Origin: Bosea sp. PAMC 26642
GTDB lineage: Bacteria > Pseudomonadota > Alphaproteobacteria > Rhizobiales > Beijerinckiaceae
DNA: 64,000 nt
Direction: 5' to 3'
Assembly (NCBI RefSeq): GCF_001562255.1
Contig: NZ_CP014301.1
Coordinates: forward strand, 1,798,001 to 1,862,000
The translations under genes were made by a program, and so were the position numbers. Under the pieces are notes generated by a model that saw nothing but the letters and a program-made list of their open reading frames with translations, was not told where the DNA came from and ran no database searches. Below, piece by piece: positions 20,355 to 40,702 of the stretch; position 1 is the first letter of the stretch; every line of letters starts with the position of its first letter.

Positions 20355-20666
20355 TCACAGACCCGTGGTCACGTCGATGGAATGACCATCTTCGAGAGTC
20401 ACGATTGCCTTCTTGACGTCCGAGCGCTGGCCGAGGCGGCCGCGGAAGACCTTCATCTTCCCTTCGGTGACGAGCGTGTTGACGCTCTTCACCTTGACGT
20501 CGAACAGCTTCTCGATCGCGGCCTTGATCTGCGGCTTCGTCGCAGTCTTGGCGACCTGGAAGACGACCTTGTTGTGCTCGGAGAGCATCGTCGCCTTCTC
20601 GGTGATCACCGGGCTACGAATGACATCGTAGTGCCGGGGATCCGTATTCTTCGCGGCCTGGCTCAT
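20355..20666 (-). CDS. rplW: 50S ribosomal protein L23
   Basis: A 103-residue L23 at the tunnel exit, the docking site of trigger factor and SRP. Diagnostic segments are [38 protein letters not shown] and [15 protein letters not shown]. Its ATG overlaps the rplD stop codon (ATGA). Confidence 0.97.
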   Translation of the reverse strand: MSQAAKNTDPRHYDVIRSPVITEKATMLSEHNKVVFQVAKTATKPQIKAAIEKLFDVKVKSVNTLVTEGKMKVFRGRLGQRSDVKKAIVTLEDGHSIDVTTGL

Positions 20667-21283
20667 TTGAAGCGCGCCTCCAGCGCATCGACAGCCGAGC
20701 GGGTCAGCACGAGCTTCGTGCGACGCAGGATGTCATAGACGTTGATGCCCTGGACCGGCAGCACGTCGACATTCGGGATCGAACGCGCGGCCAGGCCGAA
20801 ATTGACGTCGATCTCGGCGCCGCCGATCACCAGTGCGCTCGACAGGTCGAGCTTGCTGAAATGGCCGAGCAGCAGCTTGGTCTTGGGCTCCGAGAGCTTG
20901 GCATCATCGATGATGATGATCTCCGAACCCTTGGCCTTGGCCGAGAGAGCGTGACGCAGGGCCAGCGCCCTCACCTTCTTGGGAAGGTCATGGGCATGGT
21001 CGCGCACGACCGGGCCGAAGGCCTTGCCGCCGCCGCGGAACTGCGGGGCGGAAGCCGCGCCGTGGCGTGCGCCGCCGGTGCCCTTCTGCTTGTAGATCTT
21101 CTTGCGGGTGCGGTCGACTTCCGACCGGCCCTTGGACTTATGCGTCCCGGCGCGGCGCTTGGCGAGCTGGTAGCGCACCATGCGGGCGAGGATGTCGGCG
21201 CGCGGCTCGAGGCCGAAGATCGCATCCGAAAGCTCGACCGAACCGGCCGAACCGCCTTCGAGAGTGGTGATATCGAGTTTCAT
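20663..21283 (-). CDS. rplD: 50S ribosomal protein L4
   Basis: A 206-residue L4, which lines the exit tunnel and in enterobacteria represses the S10 operon. The tunnel loop region [20 protein letters not shown] and [20 protein letters not shown] is intact. Two adjacent ATGs exist (21286, 21283); the second gives [11 protein letters not shown], the usual family start. Both overlap the rplC stop codon. Confidence 0.97.
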   Translation of the reverse strand: MKLDITTLEGGSAGSVELSDAIFGLEPRADILARMVRYQLAKRRAGTHKSKGRSEVDRTRKKIYKQKGTGGARHGAASAPQFRGGGKAFGPVVRDHAHDLPKKVRALALRHALSAKAKGSEIIIIDDAKLSEPKTKLLLGHFSKLDLSSALVIGGAEIDVNFGLAARSIPNVDVLPVQGINVYDILRRTKLVLTRSAVDALEARFK

Positions 21284-22008
21284 CACGCGTTCTCCTCAAC
21301 GGTCTCGGTCGCGGGAGCCTGCGTGTCGCCGCCAGCGGTCTTGAACTTGCCCGGCAGCGGCGCATCCTTCGGCAGGGCGCGCTTGAGCGCGTCCCGCACA
21401 TGGATCCAGCCGCCGGCATGACCGGGAACCGCACCCTCGACCAGGATCAGGCCGCGCTCGACATCCGTCTGGACGACGCGCAGGTTCTGCGTGGTGACGC
21501 GCTCGGTGCCGAGATGGCCGGGCATCTTCTTGTTCTTGAAGGTCTTGCCCGGGTCCTGGCGGCCACCGGTCGAACCGATCGAGCGATGCGAGACCGAGAC
21601 GCCGTGGGTGGCGCGAAGGCCGCCGAAGTTCCAGCGCTTCATGCCGCCGGCAAAGCCCTTGCCGAGCGTCGTGCCGCTGACATCGACGAACTGGCCGACG
21701 ACGAAATGATCCGCCGTCAGTTCGGCGCCGACCGGGATCAACGCGTCGTCGCTGACGCGGAACTCGACGATCTTGCGCTTGGGCTCGACCTTGGCGACGG
21801 CGAAGTGGCCGCGCTCAGCCTTCGAGACGTTCTTGACCTTGGCCAAGCCCGACCCGAGCTGCACGGCGACATAGCCGTTCTTCTCGATCGTGCGATGCGC
21901 GACGACCTGGCAGTTGTCGAGCTTCAGCACGGTGACCGGGATATGTTCGCCAGCATCTGTGAAGATGCGGGTCATCCCGACTTTCTGTGCAATCACACCG
22001 GAACGCAT
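21283..22008 (-). CDS. rplC: 50S ribosomal protein L3
   Basis: A 241-residue L3 with a long loop reaching the peptidyl-transferase centre. It begins [16 protein letters not shown] and contains [37 protein letters not shown] and [17 protein letters not shown]. The tail after residue 210 is alphaproteobacteria-like and polar. It lies 73 bases after rpsJ. Confidence 0.98.
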   Translation of the reverse strand: MRSGVIAQKVGMTRIFTDAGEHIPVTVLKLDNCQVVAHRTIEKNGYVAVQLGSGLAKVKNVSKAERGHFAVAKVEPKRKIVEFRVSDDALIPVGAELTADHFVVGQFVDVSGTTLGKGFAGGMKRWNFGGLRATHGVSVSHRSIGSTGGRQDPGKTFKNKKMPGHLGTERVTTQNLRVVQTDVERGLILVEGAVPGHAGGWIHVRDALKRALPKDAPLPGKFKTAGGDTQAPATETVEENA

Positions 22009-22081
22009 CGGTGCATACCTTCCCTTGGGGTCATACTCATCCAGCCAAAACGCTGGAGGCAGAGGACCCGGCTAAAACAAA

Positions 22082-22390
<309 letters not shown>

Positions 22391-22460
22391 GGTCTTATCT
22401 TCCTGGTGACGTGAGAAGGCGATGAGCCCGGGTAGGGCCAATCGCCCTCACGAAAACGCG

Positions 22461-23651
<1,191 letters not shown>

Positions 23652-23706
23652 CGTAGCCTCCGTCCGTCAGGTCGTTTTAAGTCGAAAAGGGTTCAGATCG
23701 AGCAGG

Positions 23707-25782
23707 TCAGGCGTATTTGGCCTGGACTTCGGCGGCGACCGCCGAAGGAACCTGCTCGTAGTGGTCGAACTGCATGGTGTAGTTGGCGCGTCCCTGGCTG
23801 AACGAGCGCAGCTGGTTGACGTAGCCGAACATGTTGGCGAGCGGGACCATCGCATTCACGACGACCGCGTTGCCGCGCATGTCCTGGCCCTGGATCTGGC
23901 CGCGACGCGAGTTCAGATCGCCGATGACCGAACCGGTATAGTCTTCCGGGGTCACCACCTCGACCTTCATGATCGGCTCGAGCAGCACGGAGCCGCCCTT
24001 CTGCAGACCTTCGCGCAGCGCAGCACGCGACGCGATTTCGAAGGCGAGAGCTGACGAGTCAACCTCGTGGAAGGCGCCGTCGACCAACGTCACCTTGACG
24101 TCCACGACCGGGAAGCCGGCGATGACGCCCGAGCCGATGACCGAGTTGAGGCCCTTCTCGACGCCAGGGATGTATTCCTTCGGCACCGTGCCGCCGACGA
24201 CCTTGGACTCGAACAGAAAGCCCTTGCCGACTTCGTTGGGCTCGACCACCAGCTTGACGCGGGCGAACTGGCCCGTACCGCCTGTCTGCTTCTTGTGGGT
24301 GTAGTCGATATCGACCTTCTTGGTCAGGGTCTCGCGATAGGCCACCTGCGGCGCGCCGATATTGGCGTCCACCTTGTAGGTCCGGCGCAGGATGTCGACC
24401 TTGATGTCGAGATGAAGTTCGCCCATGCCCTTGAGAATGGTCTGGCCGCTCTCCTGGTCGGTCGAAACGCGGAACGACGGATCCTCGTTCGCGAGCTTGG
24501 CCAGGGCCAGGCCCAGCTTCTCCTGGTCGGCCTTGGACTTCGGCTCGATCGCGATCGTGATGACCGGCTCGGGGAATTCCATCCGCTCCAGGATGACGGC
24601 CTTGATCGGATCGCACAGCGTGTCGCCGGTGCGGACATCCTTGAGGCCGGCCAGAGCGACGATGTCGCCGGCGAAAGCCTCCTTGATGTCTTCGCGGTTG
24701 TTCGCGTGCATCAGCAGCATGCGGCCGACGCGCTCTTTCTTGTCGCGGGTCGAGTTGATGACGCCAGCGCCCGTCTCGACCTTGCCAGAATAGACGCGGC
24801 AGAAGGTGATCGTGCCGACGAAGGGGTCGTCCATGATCTTGAAGGCAAGCATGGAGAAGGGATCCTCGTCCGTCGGATGACGAACGGTCTCTTCCTCGGT
24901 CTTGAAGTCGATGCCCTTGATCTCGCCGCGATCCACGGGGGACGGCAGGAAGTCGACAACTGCATCAAGAAGCGGCTGCACGCCCTTGTTCTTGAAGGCC
25001 GAACCGCAAAGCACGGGATGGAAGGCGCGGCGCTGGACAGCAGTGCGGATCAGGCGGCGCAGCGTCTCGGCGTCGGGCTCGGTGCCTTCGAGATAGGCCT
25101 CCATCGCCACGTCGTCCATGTCGACGGCGGCTTCGACCAGCTTGCTGCGGTATTCGGCGGCCTTGTCGGCAAGGTTGGCAGGAATGTCCTGCTCCTCGAA
25201 CGAAGCGCCCAGCGCTTCACCGTTCCAGACGATCGCCTTCATCTTGATCAAGTCGATCACGCCGACGAAGTCGGACTCGGACCCGATCGGGATCTGCAGG
25301 CACACCGGCTTGCCGGCGACACGGTCGATGATGTCCTGAACGCAGCGATAGAAATCGGCGCCGATCTTGTCCATCTTGTTGACGAACACGATGCGCGGCA
25401 CGTCGTATTTGTCGGCCTGGCGCCAGACGGTCTCAGTCTGGGGCTCGACGCCCTGGTTGCCGTCGAGAACGCAGACGGCGCCATCGAGCACACGCAGCGA
25501 ACGCTCGACTTCGATGGTGAAGTCGACGTGGCCGGGGGTGTCGATGATGTTCAGGCGATGCTCGCGCCACAGGCAGGTGGTCGCAGCCGAGGTGATCGTG
25601 ATGCCACGCTCCTGCTCCTGCTCCATCCAGTCCATGGTGGCTGCGCCGTCATGGACTTCGCCGATCTTGTGCGACTTGCCGGTGTAATACAGCACGCGCT
25701 CGGTGGTCGTGGTCTTGCCGGCGTCGATATGCGCCATGATGCCGAAATTGCGGTATCGGTCGATGGGATGAGTGCGTGCCAT
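23707..25782 (-). CDS. fusA: Elongation factor G
   Basis: A 691-residue translocase GTPase. The G1 motif [13 protein letters not shown] lies near the N-terminus, followed by DTPGHVDFT (G3) and [10 protein letters not shown] (G4). The later domains include [17 protein letters not shown] and the C-terminal [18 protein letters not shown]. It is in the standard str order after rpsG and before tuf, with a 55-base gap to tuf. Confidence 0.99.
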   Translation of the reverse strand: MARTHPIDRYRNFGIMAHIDAGKTTTTERVLYYTGKSHKIGEVHDGAATMDWMEQEQERGITITSAATTCLWREHRLNIIDTPGHVDFTIEVERSLRVLDGAVCVLDGNQGVEPQTETVWRQADKYDVPRIVFVNKMDKIGADFYRCVQDIIDRVAGKPVCLQIPIGSESDFVGVIDLIKMKAIVWNGEALGASFEEQDIPANLADKAAEYRSKLVEAAVDMDDVAMEAYLEGTEPDAETLRRLIRTAVQRRAFHPVLCGSAFKNKGVQPLLDAVVDFLPSPVDRGEIKGIDFKTEEETVRHPTDEDPFSMLAFKIMDDPFVGTITFCRVYSGKVETGAGVINSTRDKKERVGRMLLMHANNREDIKEAFAGDIVALAGLKDVRTGDTLCDPIKAVILERMEFPEPVITIAIEPKSKADQEKLGLALAKLANEDPSFRVSTDQESGQTILKGMGELHLDIKVDILRRTYKVDANIGAPQVAYRETLTKKVDIDYTHKKQTGGTGQFARVKLVVEPNEVGKGFLFESKVVGGTVPKEYIPGVEKGLNSVIGSGVIAGFPVVDVKVTLVDGAFHEVDSSALAFEIASRAALREGLQKGGSVLLEPIMKVEVVTPEDYTGSVIGDLNSRRGQIQGQDMRGNAVVVNAMVPLANMFGYVNQLRSFSQGRANYTMQFDHYEQVPSAVAAEVQAKYA

Positions 25783-25818
25783 GGTAGCGCTCTGTCTTTC
25801 TCTAAAGCCGACGGACGG

Positions 25819-26289
25819 TTACCAGCGATAATGCGAGAAGGCGCGGTTGGCTTCCGCCATCCGGTGCGTGTCTTCACGCTTCTTCACGGCATTTCCGCGG
25901 TTGCTGGCGGCGTCCATCAGCTCGGACGAGAGACGCTCGACCATCGTCTTGTCGTTGCGGCCGCGAGCGGCCGTGATCAGCCAGCGGATCGCCAGCGCCT
26001 GACGGCGCTCGGTGCGAACCTCGACCGGAACCTGGTAGGTGGCGCCGCCGACGCGACGCGAACGGACCTCGATCGCCGGAGCGACGTTCTCGAGCGCGCT
26101 CTTGAACACGGCGAGCGGATCGCTCTTCATCTTGCCCTCGATGATGTCGAAGGCGCCGTAGACGATCCGCTCGGCGGTCGACTTCTTGCCTTCATACATC
26201 ACCGAATTCATGAACTTCGTCACGATGATATCGTGGAACTTCGGATCCGGGATAACTTCGCGCTTTTCAGCACTATGGCGGCGGGACAT
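25819..26289 (-). CDS. rpsG: 30S ribosomal protein S7
   Basis: A 156-residue S7, the assembly initiator of the small-subunit head and, in enterobacteria, the repressor of the str operon. Diagnostic segments are [36 protein letters not shown] and the C-terminal [20 protein letters not shown] ending (seen as [18 protein letters not shown]). It lies 70 bases after rpsL. Confidence 0.98.
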   Translation of the reverse strand: MSRRHSAEKREVIPDPKFHDIIVTKFMNSVMYEGKKSTAERIVYGAFDIIEGKMKSDPLAVFKSALENVAPAIEVRSRRVGGATYQVPVEVRTERRQALAIRWLITAARGRNDKTMVERLSSELMDAASNRGNAVKKREDTHRMAEANRAFSHYRW

Positions 26290-26359
26290 CGTCTAGTCTC
26301 CGTAAAATCTTCAAAGCTGCGAACCGGCGGGGCATCGGGCCCTGCCGATCAGGCAGAAC

Positions 26360-26731
26360 TCACTTCGGACGCTTGGCGCCGTACTTCGAACGACGCTGCT
26401 TGCGGTTCTTGACGCCCTGGGTGTCGAGCACGCCGCGCAGGATGTGGTAGCGCACGCCGGGCAAATCCTTGACGCGGCCGCCGCGGATCATGACGACGGA
26501 GTGTTCCTGAAGGTTGTGGCCTTCACCGGGAATGTATCCGATCACCTCGAAGCCGTTGGTCAGGCGCACCTTGGCGACCTTACGCAGAGCGGAGTTCGGC
26601 TTCTTCGGCGTCGTCGTATAGACGCGCGTGCAGACGCCGCGCTTCTGCGGGCAGGACTCGAGCGCCGGAGCGGTGTTGCGCGCCTTGACGGGCGAACGCG
26701 GCTTGCGAATGAGCTGGCTGATTGTCGGCAT
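26360..26731 (-). CDS. rpsL: 30S ribosomal protein S12
   Basis: A 123-residue S12 at the decoding centre. The segments [16 protein letters not shown] and [14 protein letters not shown] contain the lysines corresponding to the classical streptomycin-resistance positions, here in wild-type form. It heads the str operon. The upstream 345 bases should carry its promoter. Confidence 0.98.
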   Translation of the reverse strand: MPTISQLIRKPRSPVKARNTAPALESCPQKRGVCTRVYTTTPKKPNSALRKVAKVRLTNGFEVIGYIPGEGHNLQEHSVVMIRGGRVKDLPGVRYHILRGVLDTQGVKNRKQRRSKYGAKRPK

Positions 26732-27076
26732 TCTGGCCTCTCGCTCCCACTGAGCGTTTGGAAATCGCTAAATCTTTGCCCAGACCAACCAAAGCCATGA
26801 CACAAACGAAGCCGCGCCATCGGCTCCCGGCAGGGAAACCTCAGGCGCGTTCGCCAGCAGAGGAACACGGATCGCTCCGCGTTCATGCATCTTGCCATGT
26901 CGTCAATCGACGCTGGAATTCCGGTGGAGTTTCGGCCGCGAAATTCGCCAGCAACAAAGGCTAAGGCGACATACGTGTCCGACAACCACCGATAGTGGCG
27001 CGCTTATGACTCGGGCGGAGATTCGCGTCAACCCCGAATATGCAGTGCCGCAAGGCGGGACCGCCGGGCCGGCGCC
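26732..27076 (-). promoter_or_regulatory. Upstream region of the str operon (rpsL), promoter not resolved
   Basis: A 345-base stretch without a supported gene, between the ABC exporter stop and the rpsL start. It must carry the promoter of the long rpsL-to-secY transcription unit and the end of the exporter transcript. No T-tailed hairpin and no confident -35/-10 pair was identified by eye. Confidence 0.4.
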
Positions 27077-29125
27077 TCAATCCTCGTCCTCTTCGGCGCT
27101 CTCGCGCATCTGATCGGTCCAGAGGCGCCGGTAGAGACCGCCCCGCTTCTTCAGCAGTTCGGAATGGGTTCCGCGCTGGACGAGGCGCCCGGCATCGAGA
27201 ACGACGATTTCGTCCATGTCGATAACCGATGTCAGCCGATGCGTCACGAACAGCAGGGTCCGCCCCTTGCCGATCTTCTTCAAGGTGCGGTTGACGGCCG
27301 CCTCAGTCGTCTGGTCGAGCGCCGAGGTCGCCTCGTCGAGCAGCAGGATCGCGGGATCGCGGACCAACGCTCGCGCAATCGCGATGCGCTGGCGCTGCCC
27401 GCCCGACAGCGTATCGCCGCGTTCGCCGACCATGGTCTCATAGCCCTGCGGCTGGGCCGCGATGAATTTATGGATTTCGGCTTGCCTGGCCGCTGCCTCG
27501 ACCTGCGCGTCGCTCGCATCAAGCGACCCTAGCCGGATGTTCTCGCGAAACGTCGTGTTGAACAGCACGTTCTCCTGGAACACGATCGCCATCTGCGCCC
27601 GCAGGGAATCGCGCGTGACGTCGGCGATGTCGACGCCGTCGATCGTCACCCTGCCCTGCCTCGTATCGTAGAAGCGCAGCAGCAGGCTCAGCAGCGTGCT
27701 CTTGCCCGCCCCGCTCGGCCCCACGATCGCGACGCGGCGCCCCGCCGGAATCACGAGATCGAGCCGGTCGAGCTGCCTGCGCACGCCATCATAGGAAAAG
27801 CTGACCCGCTCGAAGGCGATCTGCGTCGTGATGCGCGGCGCCTCGACGGCATCGGGCTTGTCGGAGACCCTGATCGGCTCGTCCAGGATCTGGTTCATGT
27901 GCCGGACGGCTCCCGCGGCGTCGATGACCACGGGGATGTACTGGGTCAGGTGGTTCAGGTTGTAGGTGATCTCCCAGAACACGCTCTCGAACGCGACGAA
28001 GGTGCCGATCGTGATCACGTCGTTGAAGGTCAGATAGGCGCCGACCGCCAGCACGAGCAGATGCAGCCACAGCACCGCGATCGTGATCGAGCGTTCGACG
28101 ATGGTGTTGAGGAAGGTCGAGCGCTGCTGGGCCGCCCGCAGCATCTGGTTGCGCTGGGTGAACCAGCGCAGCGACAGGCCCTGCAGTCCAAATGCCTTGA
28201 CGACCGCCTGGGCGCCGACATTCTCCTGCACCACCCCGAGCTCGCCGGCCTGCGCCCGCTTCACCTCGTAGCTTGCCAGAACCGCTCGCGGCGTCACGAT
28301 CCGCGGCACGATCAGCACGAGCGGAAAGATCAGAAGCGCCAGCAGGCCGAGTTGCGGGTTCAGCACCATCAACAGGACGATGCCGGCGATCAGTTCCAGA
28401 AGCGGCAGCACGCCCCAATTGGCGAGGTTGATGACGGCTTCCTCATAGGTCGTCATGTCGTTAGAGAAACGCGACAGAACCTCGCCCTTGCGGCTCCTGT
28501 TGTAGAAGCTCACCGGCAGTTTCTGGATATGGGCGAAAAGGTTCCGGCGAACGTCCGCGGCTATGGCCGAGGTCACTTTCGCATCCTGCCATTCGTACCA
28601 GATCGCGACGACCGAGGTGACGAGGCCAGCGACGCCGAGGACGGCGAGGACGAGAAGCAGCTGCGAGTAGTTCTTCTCCTCGAAGACCTCGTCGATCAGG
28701 TATTTGAGCACGAGCGGCATCGAGACGTTGAACGCCATCTCGACCAGCAGGCCGAGCCCGACCAGTACGATGCCGGAGCGATGGGCCGATAGATAAGGCC
28801 TCGTGAAGGCGAAGACGCTGCTGAAGGCCCCTGCCGCTTCGGCGGCAGAGTAGTTCACCGGGCCGTCATGGTCCTCGTCGTCATCGATATCGTCTTCCTC
28901 ATCATCCTCGTCGTCATCGTCGTCATCGTCGACTTCGACTCGCGACTGCGAAGACTTCGCCGGCGCAGCGACGGGGAGCACGCTCTTGCGTTCCACGGGG
29001 ACAGCAGCTGTGACGGACGGGACATCGATCGCTGCCGCAGAGGTGGTGGCCCGGCCCGGGTCACTGGCATCGTCGGCCGCTGGAGGCTGCTTGTCGTCAC
29101 TCACGCGATCTTCGGCAGAACGCAT
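27077..29125 (-). CDS. ABC exporter half-transporter (membrane domain-ATPase) with acidic N-terminal tract
   Basis: A 682-residue ABC transporter of the exporter type (MsbA/HlyB-like fold), expected to homodimerise in the inner membrane. Residues 66-87 are an extraordinary run of 20 Asp/Glu in 22 positions. A six-helix membrane domain follows at about 100-410, then an ATPase domain with GPSGAGKST near 470, LSGGQRQR near 570 and [13 protein letters not shown] near 595. The start at 29125 is the only good ATG before the tract. It lies 63 bases downstream of the FAD/methyltransferase gene on the same strand and is probably co-transcribed. The substrate is unknown; pairing with a modifying enzyme suggests export of a tailored small molecule or lipid. 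Confidence 0.9.
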   Translation of the reverse strand: MRSAEDRVSDDKQPPAADDASDPGRATTSAAAIDVPSVTAAVPVERKSVLPVAAPAKSSQSRVEVDDDDDDDEDDEEDDIDDDEDHDGPVNYSAAEAAGAFSSVFAFTRPYLSAHRSGIVLVGLGLLVEMAFNVSMPLVLKYLIDEVFEEKNYSQLLLVLAVLGVAGLVTSVVAIWYEWQDAKVTSAIAADVRRNLFAHIQKLPVSFYNRSRKGEVLSRFSNDMTTYEEAVINLANWGVLPLLELIAGIVLLMVLNPQLGLLALLIFPLVLIVPRIVTPRAVLASYEVKRAQAGELGVVQENVGAQAVVKAFGLQGLSLRWFTQRNQMLRAAQQRSTFLNTIVERSITIAVLWLHLLVLAVGAYLTFNDVITIGTFVAFESVFWEITYNLNHLTQYIPVVIDAAGAVRHMNQILDEPIRVSDKPDAVEAPRITTQIAFERVSFSYDGVRRQLDRLDLVIPAGRRVAIVGPSGAGKSTLLSLLLRFYDTRQGRVTIDGVDIADVTRDSLRAQMAIVFQENVLFNTTFRENIRLGSLDASDAQVEAAARQAEIHKFIAAQPQGYETMVGERGDTLSGGQRQRIAIARALVRDPAILLLDEATSALDQTTEAAVNRTLKKIGKGRTLLFVTHRLTSVIDMDEIVVLDAGRLVQRGTHSELLKKRGGLYRRLWTDQMRESAEEDED
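28867..28940. repeat. Asp/Glu-coding trinucleotide-like tract inside the ABC exporter gene
   Basis: The plus-strand sequence is an irregular series of 'gtc', 'atc' and 'ctc' triplets, encoding Asp and Glu on the minus strand. The repeats are imperfect (both GAC and GAT, with some GAG and GAA), which limits slippage but still makes this a likely length-variable site between strains. Confidence 0.75.
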
Positions 29126-29188
29126 TCAAGCGGCCACCGCCCTCTATCTAGATGATGTGTTCGGCGACTGGATGATGATCGGCGGACA

Positions 29189-31285
29189 TCAGTCGCCGCG
29201 GGTCGGCTTCAGCCGGTCGAAGAAGCAGTAGCGCAGGCTTTCCGCATCTTCGTACCACTGACCCGGCCCTTTGCCTGCCGCGAGCGTGCGTTGCCAGGCG
29301 GCATCCAGCCGGTCGCGCTGCTCAAGCGCCACATCGAAATCCTCGTCGAAGAAAAGCTCCGACCACTCCCACCATGTCGCCAGCTTCTTCACCCCGCGCA
29401 GAAGATCGTACCTGTCGCAGACCTGGGAGGTGAGATCGCTGGTCACCGAGCCGAAATAGACTCCTCGCCTGCATACGCGATGCAGTTCGGAGATCGCCGC
29501 CTTGACGCGGCGTGGGCTGAGATGGCTGAGGCAGGTCTCGTAGACGACGTCGAAGGAGCGCGTTTTGAACGGCAAGTCCGCTACCGTGCCGCAGCGGTTG
29601 TACTTGCGCAGATGCGCCGGCGTCTTCGCGTGGATGTAGCGGTTCTTCTCGATTCCCCAGGCGTCGATGCCGAGATCGCGCAACGCTCCGACGAGTTCTC
29701 CGGACGCCGAGCCCGCCACGAGCAGCCGATATGCCGGCCCCGTTTCCCACACCAGCTCGATCATGTCGCGGATGTAGAGGGGGTCGCTGAACCGCGACCA
29801 GACCTCTGCATAGGGGCCGGCACCGCGATAGAGGTCGAAATAGCTGCGGTCGATACGGGGGCTAGGCTTTGGTACGACGACCGGATCTGGGCCGTTGGCA
29901 GCAGCAGCCCGGGCGAGCCCGGTGTCGTAGCGCCGCTTCATCAACTCGGTCAGGAGGAGATCGGTCGCAATATCGGAAGAATCGAGCAGACCGTTCAGGG
30001 TCGAGTCGAACAGATAGTCGCCGACGACCAGAAGCCCCGGATGCTCCTTGGGCTCGGGGCGATGGTTGGTCAGGACATCGCGAACCGGCATTCCACCGGG
30101 GATCGCGTTCACCGATGCGAGCCAGCGGTGAACCTTGCCCTCGATGAAATGCGGATGGGGGTCTCCGATCGATGCGGGCACCGATTTCAGAACCGTCCTG
30201 ATCAGTTCGTCATCGCTGAGATTGGCAAAGGACAGCGCATCGACGCCGGCGATCAGCCAGTTCAGGACGCCATTGCGTCCGACATCGTGACGCGAGCCTT
30301 CGATATAGACGCAGCAGCCTCCGAAGCTCTCGGACATGAACCACGAGCCCTCCACCTTTCCCTCCCAGAAAGGCCGATCGAAGAGCGCGGCGACCCGCAG
30401 ATAATGGGCGGGGCGGTCGAAATGGGCGATGTGCCGGGACATGCTGCGCCTCAGGACTTCGCTGTCCCAGGCGACGGTGCCGAGCCAGTTGTGCGGAAGG
30501 CACATCACCACGAGATCGAACTCTCGGCTCTCCGGACCCTTGCCGTTCAGCATACCGAGGCGATAGCGCCCCTCTTCCGTCTTGCCGACGTTCAGGACCC
30601 TGTGGTTGAGCTGGATATCGGCATCGATGGCGGCGCTCAGCCCTTCGATGATCTGCTCGTTGCCGTTCTGGACCGAATAGACCTCGATATAGCCGTCAAC
30701 ATCCATCAGATAGTTCTTCAGCGCGTTGAGGCCATTCGAGACATGCCCCTCGGACGCGATGTCGGATCGGGCCATGACTTGCAGGAAACGGCGCGCCTTC
30801 GCGTCGGCCACCTCGCGATCAAGCACCTCTTCGGCGCTGATGAAGGCCCAGGGGTGACGGTTGTCCTGCTTGCCCGCTCCCTGATAGTAGGCGGCCGGAG
30901 ACATGCTGTCGGCGCAGGTCTTGCGGAACGCGACGATCGCATCGGCGGTTGCGGTGCCATAGCGTGTCCGCATCCCATCGACGCCCAAGACCACCTCGCC
31001 GTCCAGCACGACCGCTTCGGAATCCATCGCTGTGGTCTGAAAGCCCAGTTCCTGCACCAGTTCGCGCAAGGGGTCGTGGCCCAGCATCGAATAGCCGTAG
31101 ATTTCAGCGACACCCGCCTCGTACATCGCCGGAGTACTGTCAAATTTCCGCGTCAGGACCTTTCCGCCAAGCCGCTCTGACGCCTCGAAAATCGTAACCC
31201 GGCACATTTCGCCGATTTTCTTCTTGATATGCCACGCAGTCATCAAGCCGCCGGGCCCACCGCCGACGATCGCTAGTTCCAACAT
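29189..31285 (-). CDS. Fusion protein: FAD-dependent amine-oxidase-like domain + SAM-dependent methyltransferase
   Basis: A 698-residue two-domain protein. The N-terminal part is a flavoprotein of the amine oxidase/phytoene-desaturase-like class: the dinucleotide motif GGGPGG is at residues 8-13, the ribose-binding Glu34 sits in IFEASERLGGKV, and a C-terminal FAD motif VVGDYLFDSTLNGLLDSSD lies near 415-440. After a linker (about 455-490) comes a class I methyltransferase, with motif I LLVAGSASGELVGAL near 517-530, an acidic GIEKN strand end, and a LPFKTRSFDVVYE motif near 575. Both active-site regions look complete. It is followed 63 bases later by an ABC exporter. The start at 31285 has only weak ribosome-binding sequence. 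Its substrate is not recognisable; a biosynthetic role is an inference. Confidence 0.85.
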   Translation of the reverse strand: MLELAIVGGGPGGLMTAWHIKKKIGEMCRVTIFEASERLGGKVLTRKFDSTPAMYEAGVAEIYGYSMLGHDPLRELVQELGFQTTAMDSEAVVLDGEVVLGVDGMRTRYGTATADAIVAFRKTCADSMSPAAYYQGAGKQDNRHPWAFISAEEVLDREVADAKARRFLQVMARSDIASEGHVSNGLNALKNYLMDVDGYIEVYSVQNGNEQIIEGLSAAIDADIQLNHRVLNVGKTEEGRYRLGMLNGKGPESREFDLVVMCLPHNWLGTVAWDSEVLRRSMSRHIAHFDRPAHYLRVAALFDRPFWEGKVEGSWFMSESFGGCCVYIEGSRHDVGRNGVLNWLIAGVDALSFANLSDDELIRTVLKSVPASIGDPHPHFIEGKVHRWLASVNAIPGGMPVRDVLTNHRPEPKEHPGLLVVGDYLFDSTLNGLLDSSDIATDLLLTELMKRRYDTGLARAAAANGPDPVVVPKPSPRIDRSYFDLYRGAGPYAEVWSRFSDPLYIRDMIELVWETGPAYRLLVAGSASGELVGALRDLGIDAWGIEKNRYIHAKTPAHLRKYNRCGTVADLPFKTRSFDVVYETCLSHLSPRRVKAAISELHRVCRRGVYFGSVTSDLTSQVCDRYDLLRGVKKLATWWEWSELFFDEDFDVALEQRDRLDAAWQRTLAAGKGPGQWYEDAESLRYCFFDRLKPTRGD

Positions 31286-31450
31286 CGAAAACTACGCCAG
31301 TTCCTGTTACGATATGGCGCATGATGACGTACTCCGGCTCCAAAAGCGACCCGAAAATGCCTTAATTGACGGTCGTTCCGTATGACCGTCCTGGACGAGC
31401 GGGGAAGACGCGATATCGTCGGCCGCACCTCAGCGGATTGGGTCCAACAT

Positions 31451-31477
31451 GAAAAAGGCCGCCCGAAGGCGGCCTTG
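31451..31477 (-). terminator. Intrinsic terminator of the rpoBC transcript
   Basis: On the minus strand AAGGCCGCC-TTCG-GGCGGCCTT is followed by TTT, a classical UUCG-capped stem with a T-tail. It begins about 45 bases after the rpoC stop codon, so the FAD/methyltransferase gene downstream needs its own promoter, in the remaining ~165 bases. Confidence 0.92.
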
Positions 31478-31521
31478 ATCAGGACGATAGGGTTGGGAGA
31501 CGCGCAGAAAGCGCGTCCCGA

Positions 31522-35730
<4,209 letters not shown>

Positions 35731-35859
35731 CGCCTGCTCTCCTGCGACCAGTGGGGGTTCTTGAACCGCCCTGCCCGGCCTTCATGCGATCGGCCGGCGG
35801 CGTGAGTGCCGCCGGCTTTCTGTCTCGTGACGACGCTGCCCTCTGCGGGCCTGCGCGCC

Positions 35860-40011
<4,152 letters not shown>

Positions 40012-40035
40012 GTTGTTCCTCGCAATCTCTCGGAC

Positions 40036-40092
40036 GGCTCACCCGGCGGTCCTCCGCCGAAGGTGAGTGGCGGTCGGACCGCCGGGTGAGCC
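40036..40092 (-). promoter_or_regulatory. Perfect 17-bp inverted repeat in the rplL-rpoB leader
   Basis: The arms ggctcacccggcggtcc (40036-40052) and its exact complement (40076-40092) can form a very stable 17-bp stem in the mRNA about 25 bases before the rpoB ATG, with a 23-base loop that has its own small stem. A second, imperfect hairpin lies near 40199-40232. The rplL-rpoB gap is a known site of attenuation or RNase III processing in other bacteria; that role here is inferred. Confidence 0.7.
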
Positions 40093-40271
40093 GTTCGGCG
40101 CCGTATCGCGCCGACTTCATCTGGACTGAGCCCTGCAACGCCAAGCTGCGCTGACGGCCCCTGCAACCTGCCCGCACACTGGTGCGGAAACGACGCAACA
40201 GCCCCGGAGGCGGCGAGCGCCCCGGGACTGTCTGTAGTGTTAGTCTCGGACCGGCATCATGCCGGCCCTGC

Positions 40272-40646
<375 letters not shown>

Positions 40647-40702
40647 GTTAGGCTCCTATATGGTAAGAGGTTCGAACGATTTTCAGGGGTAACTGGCCTG
40701 GA

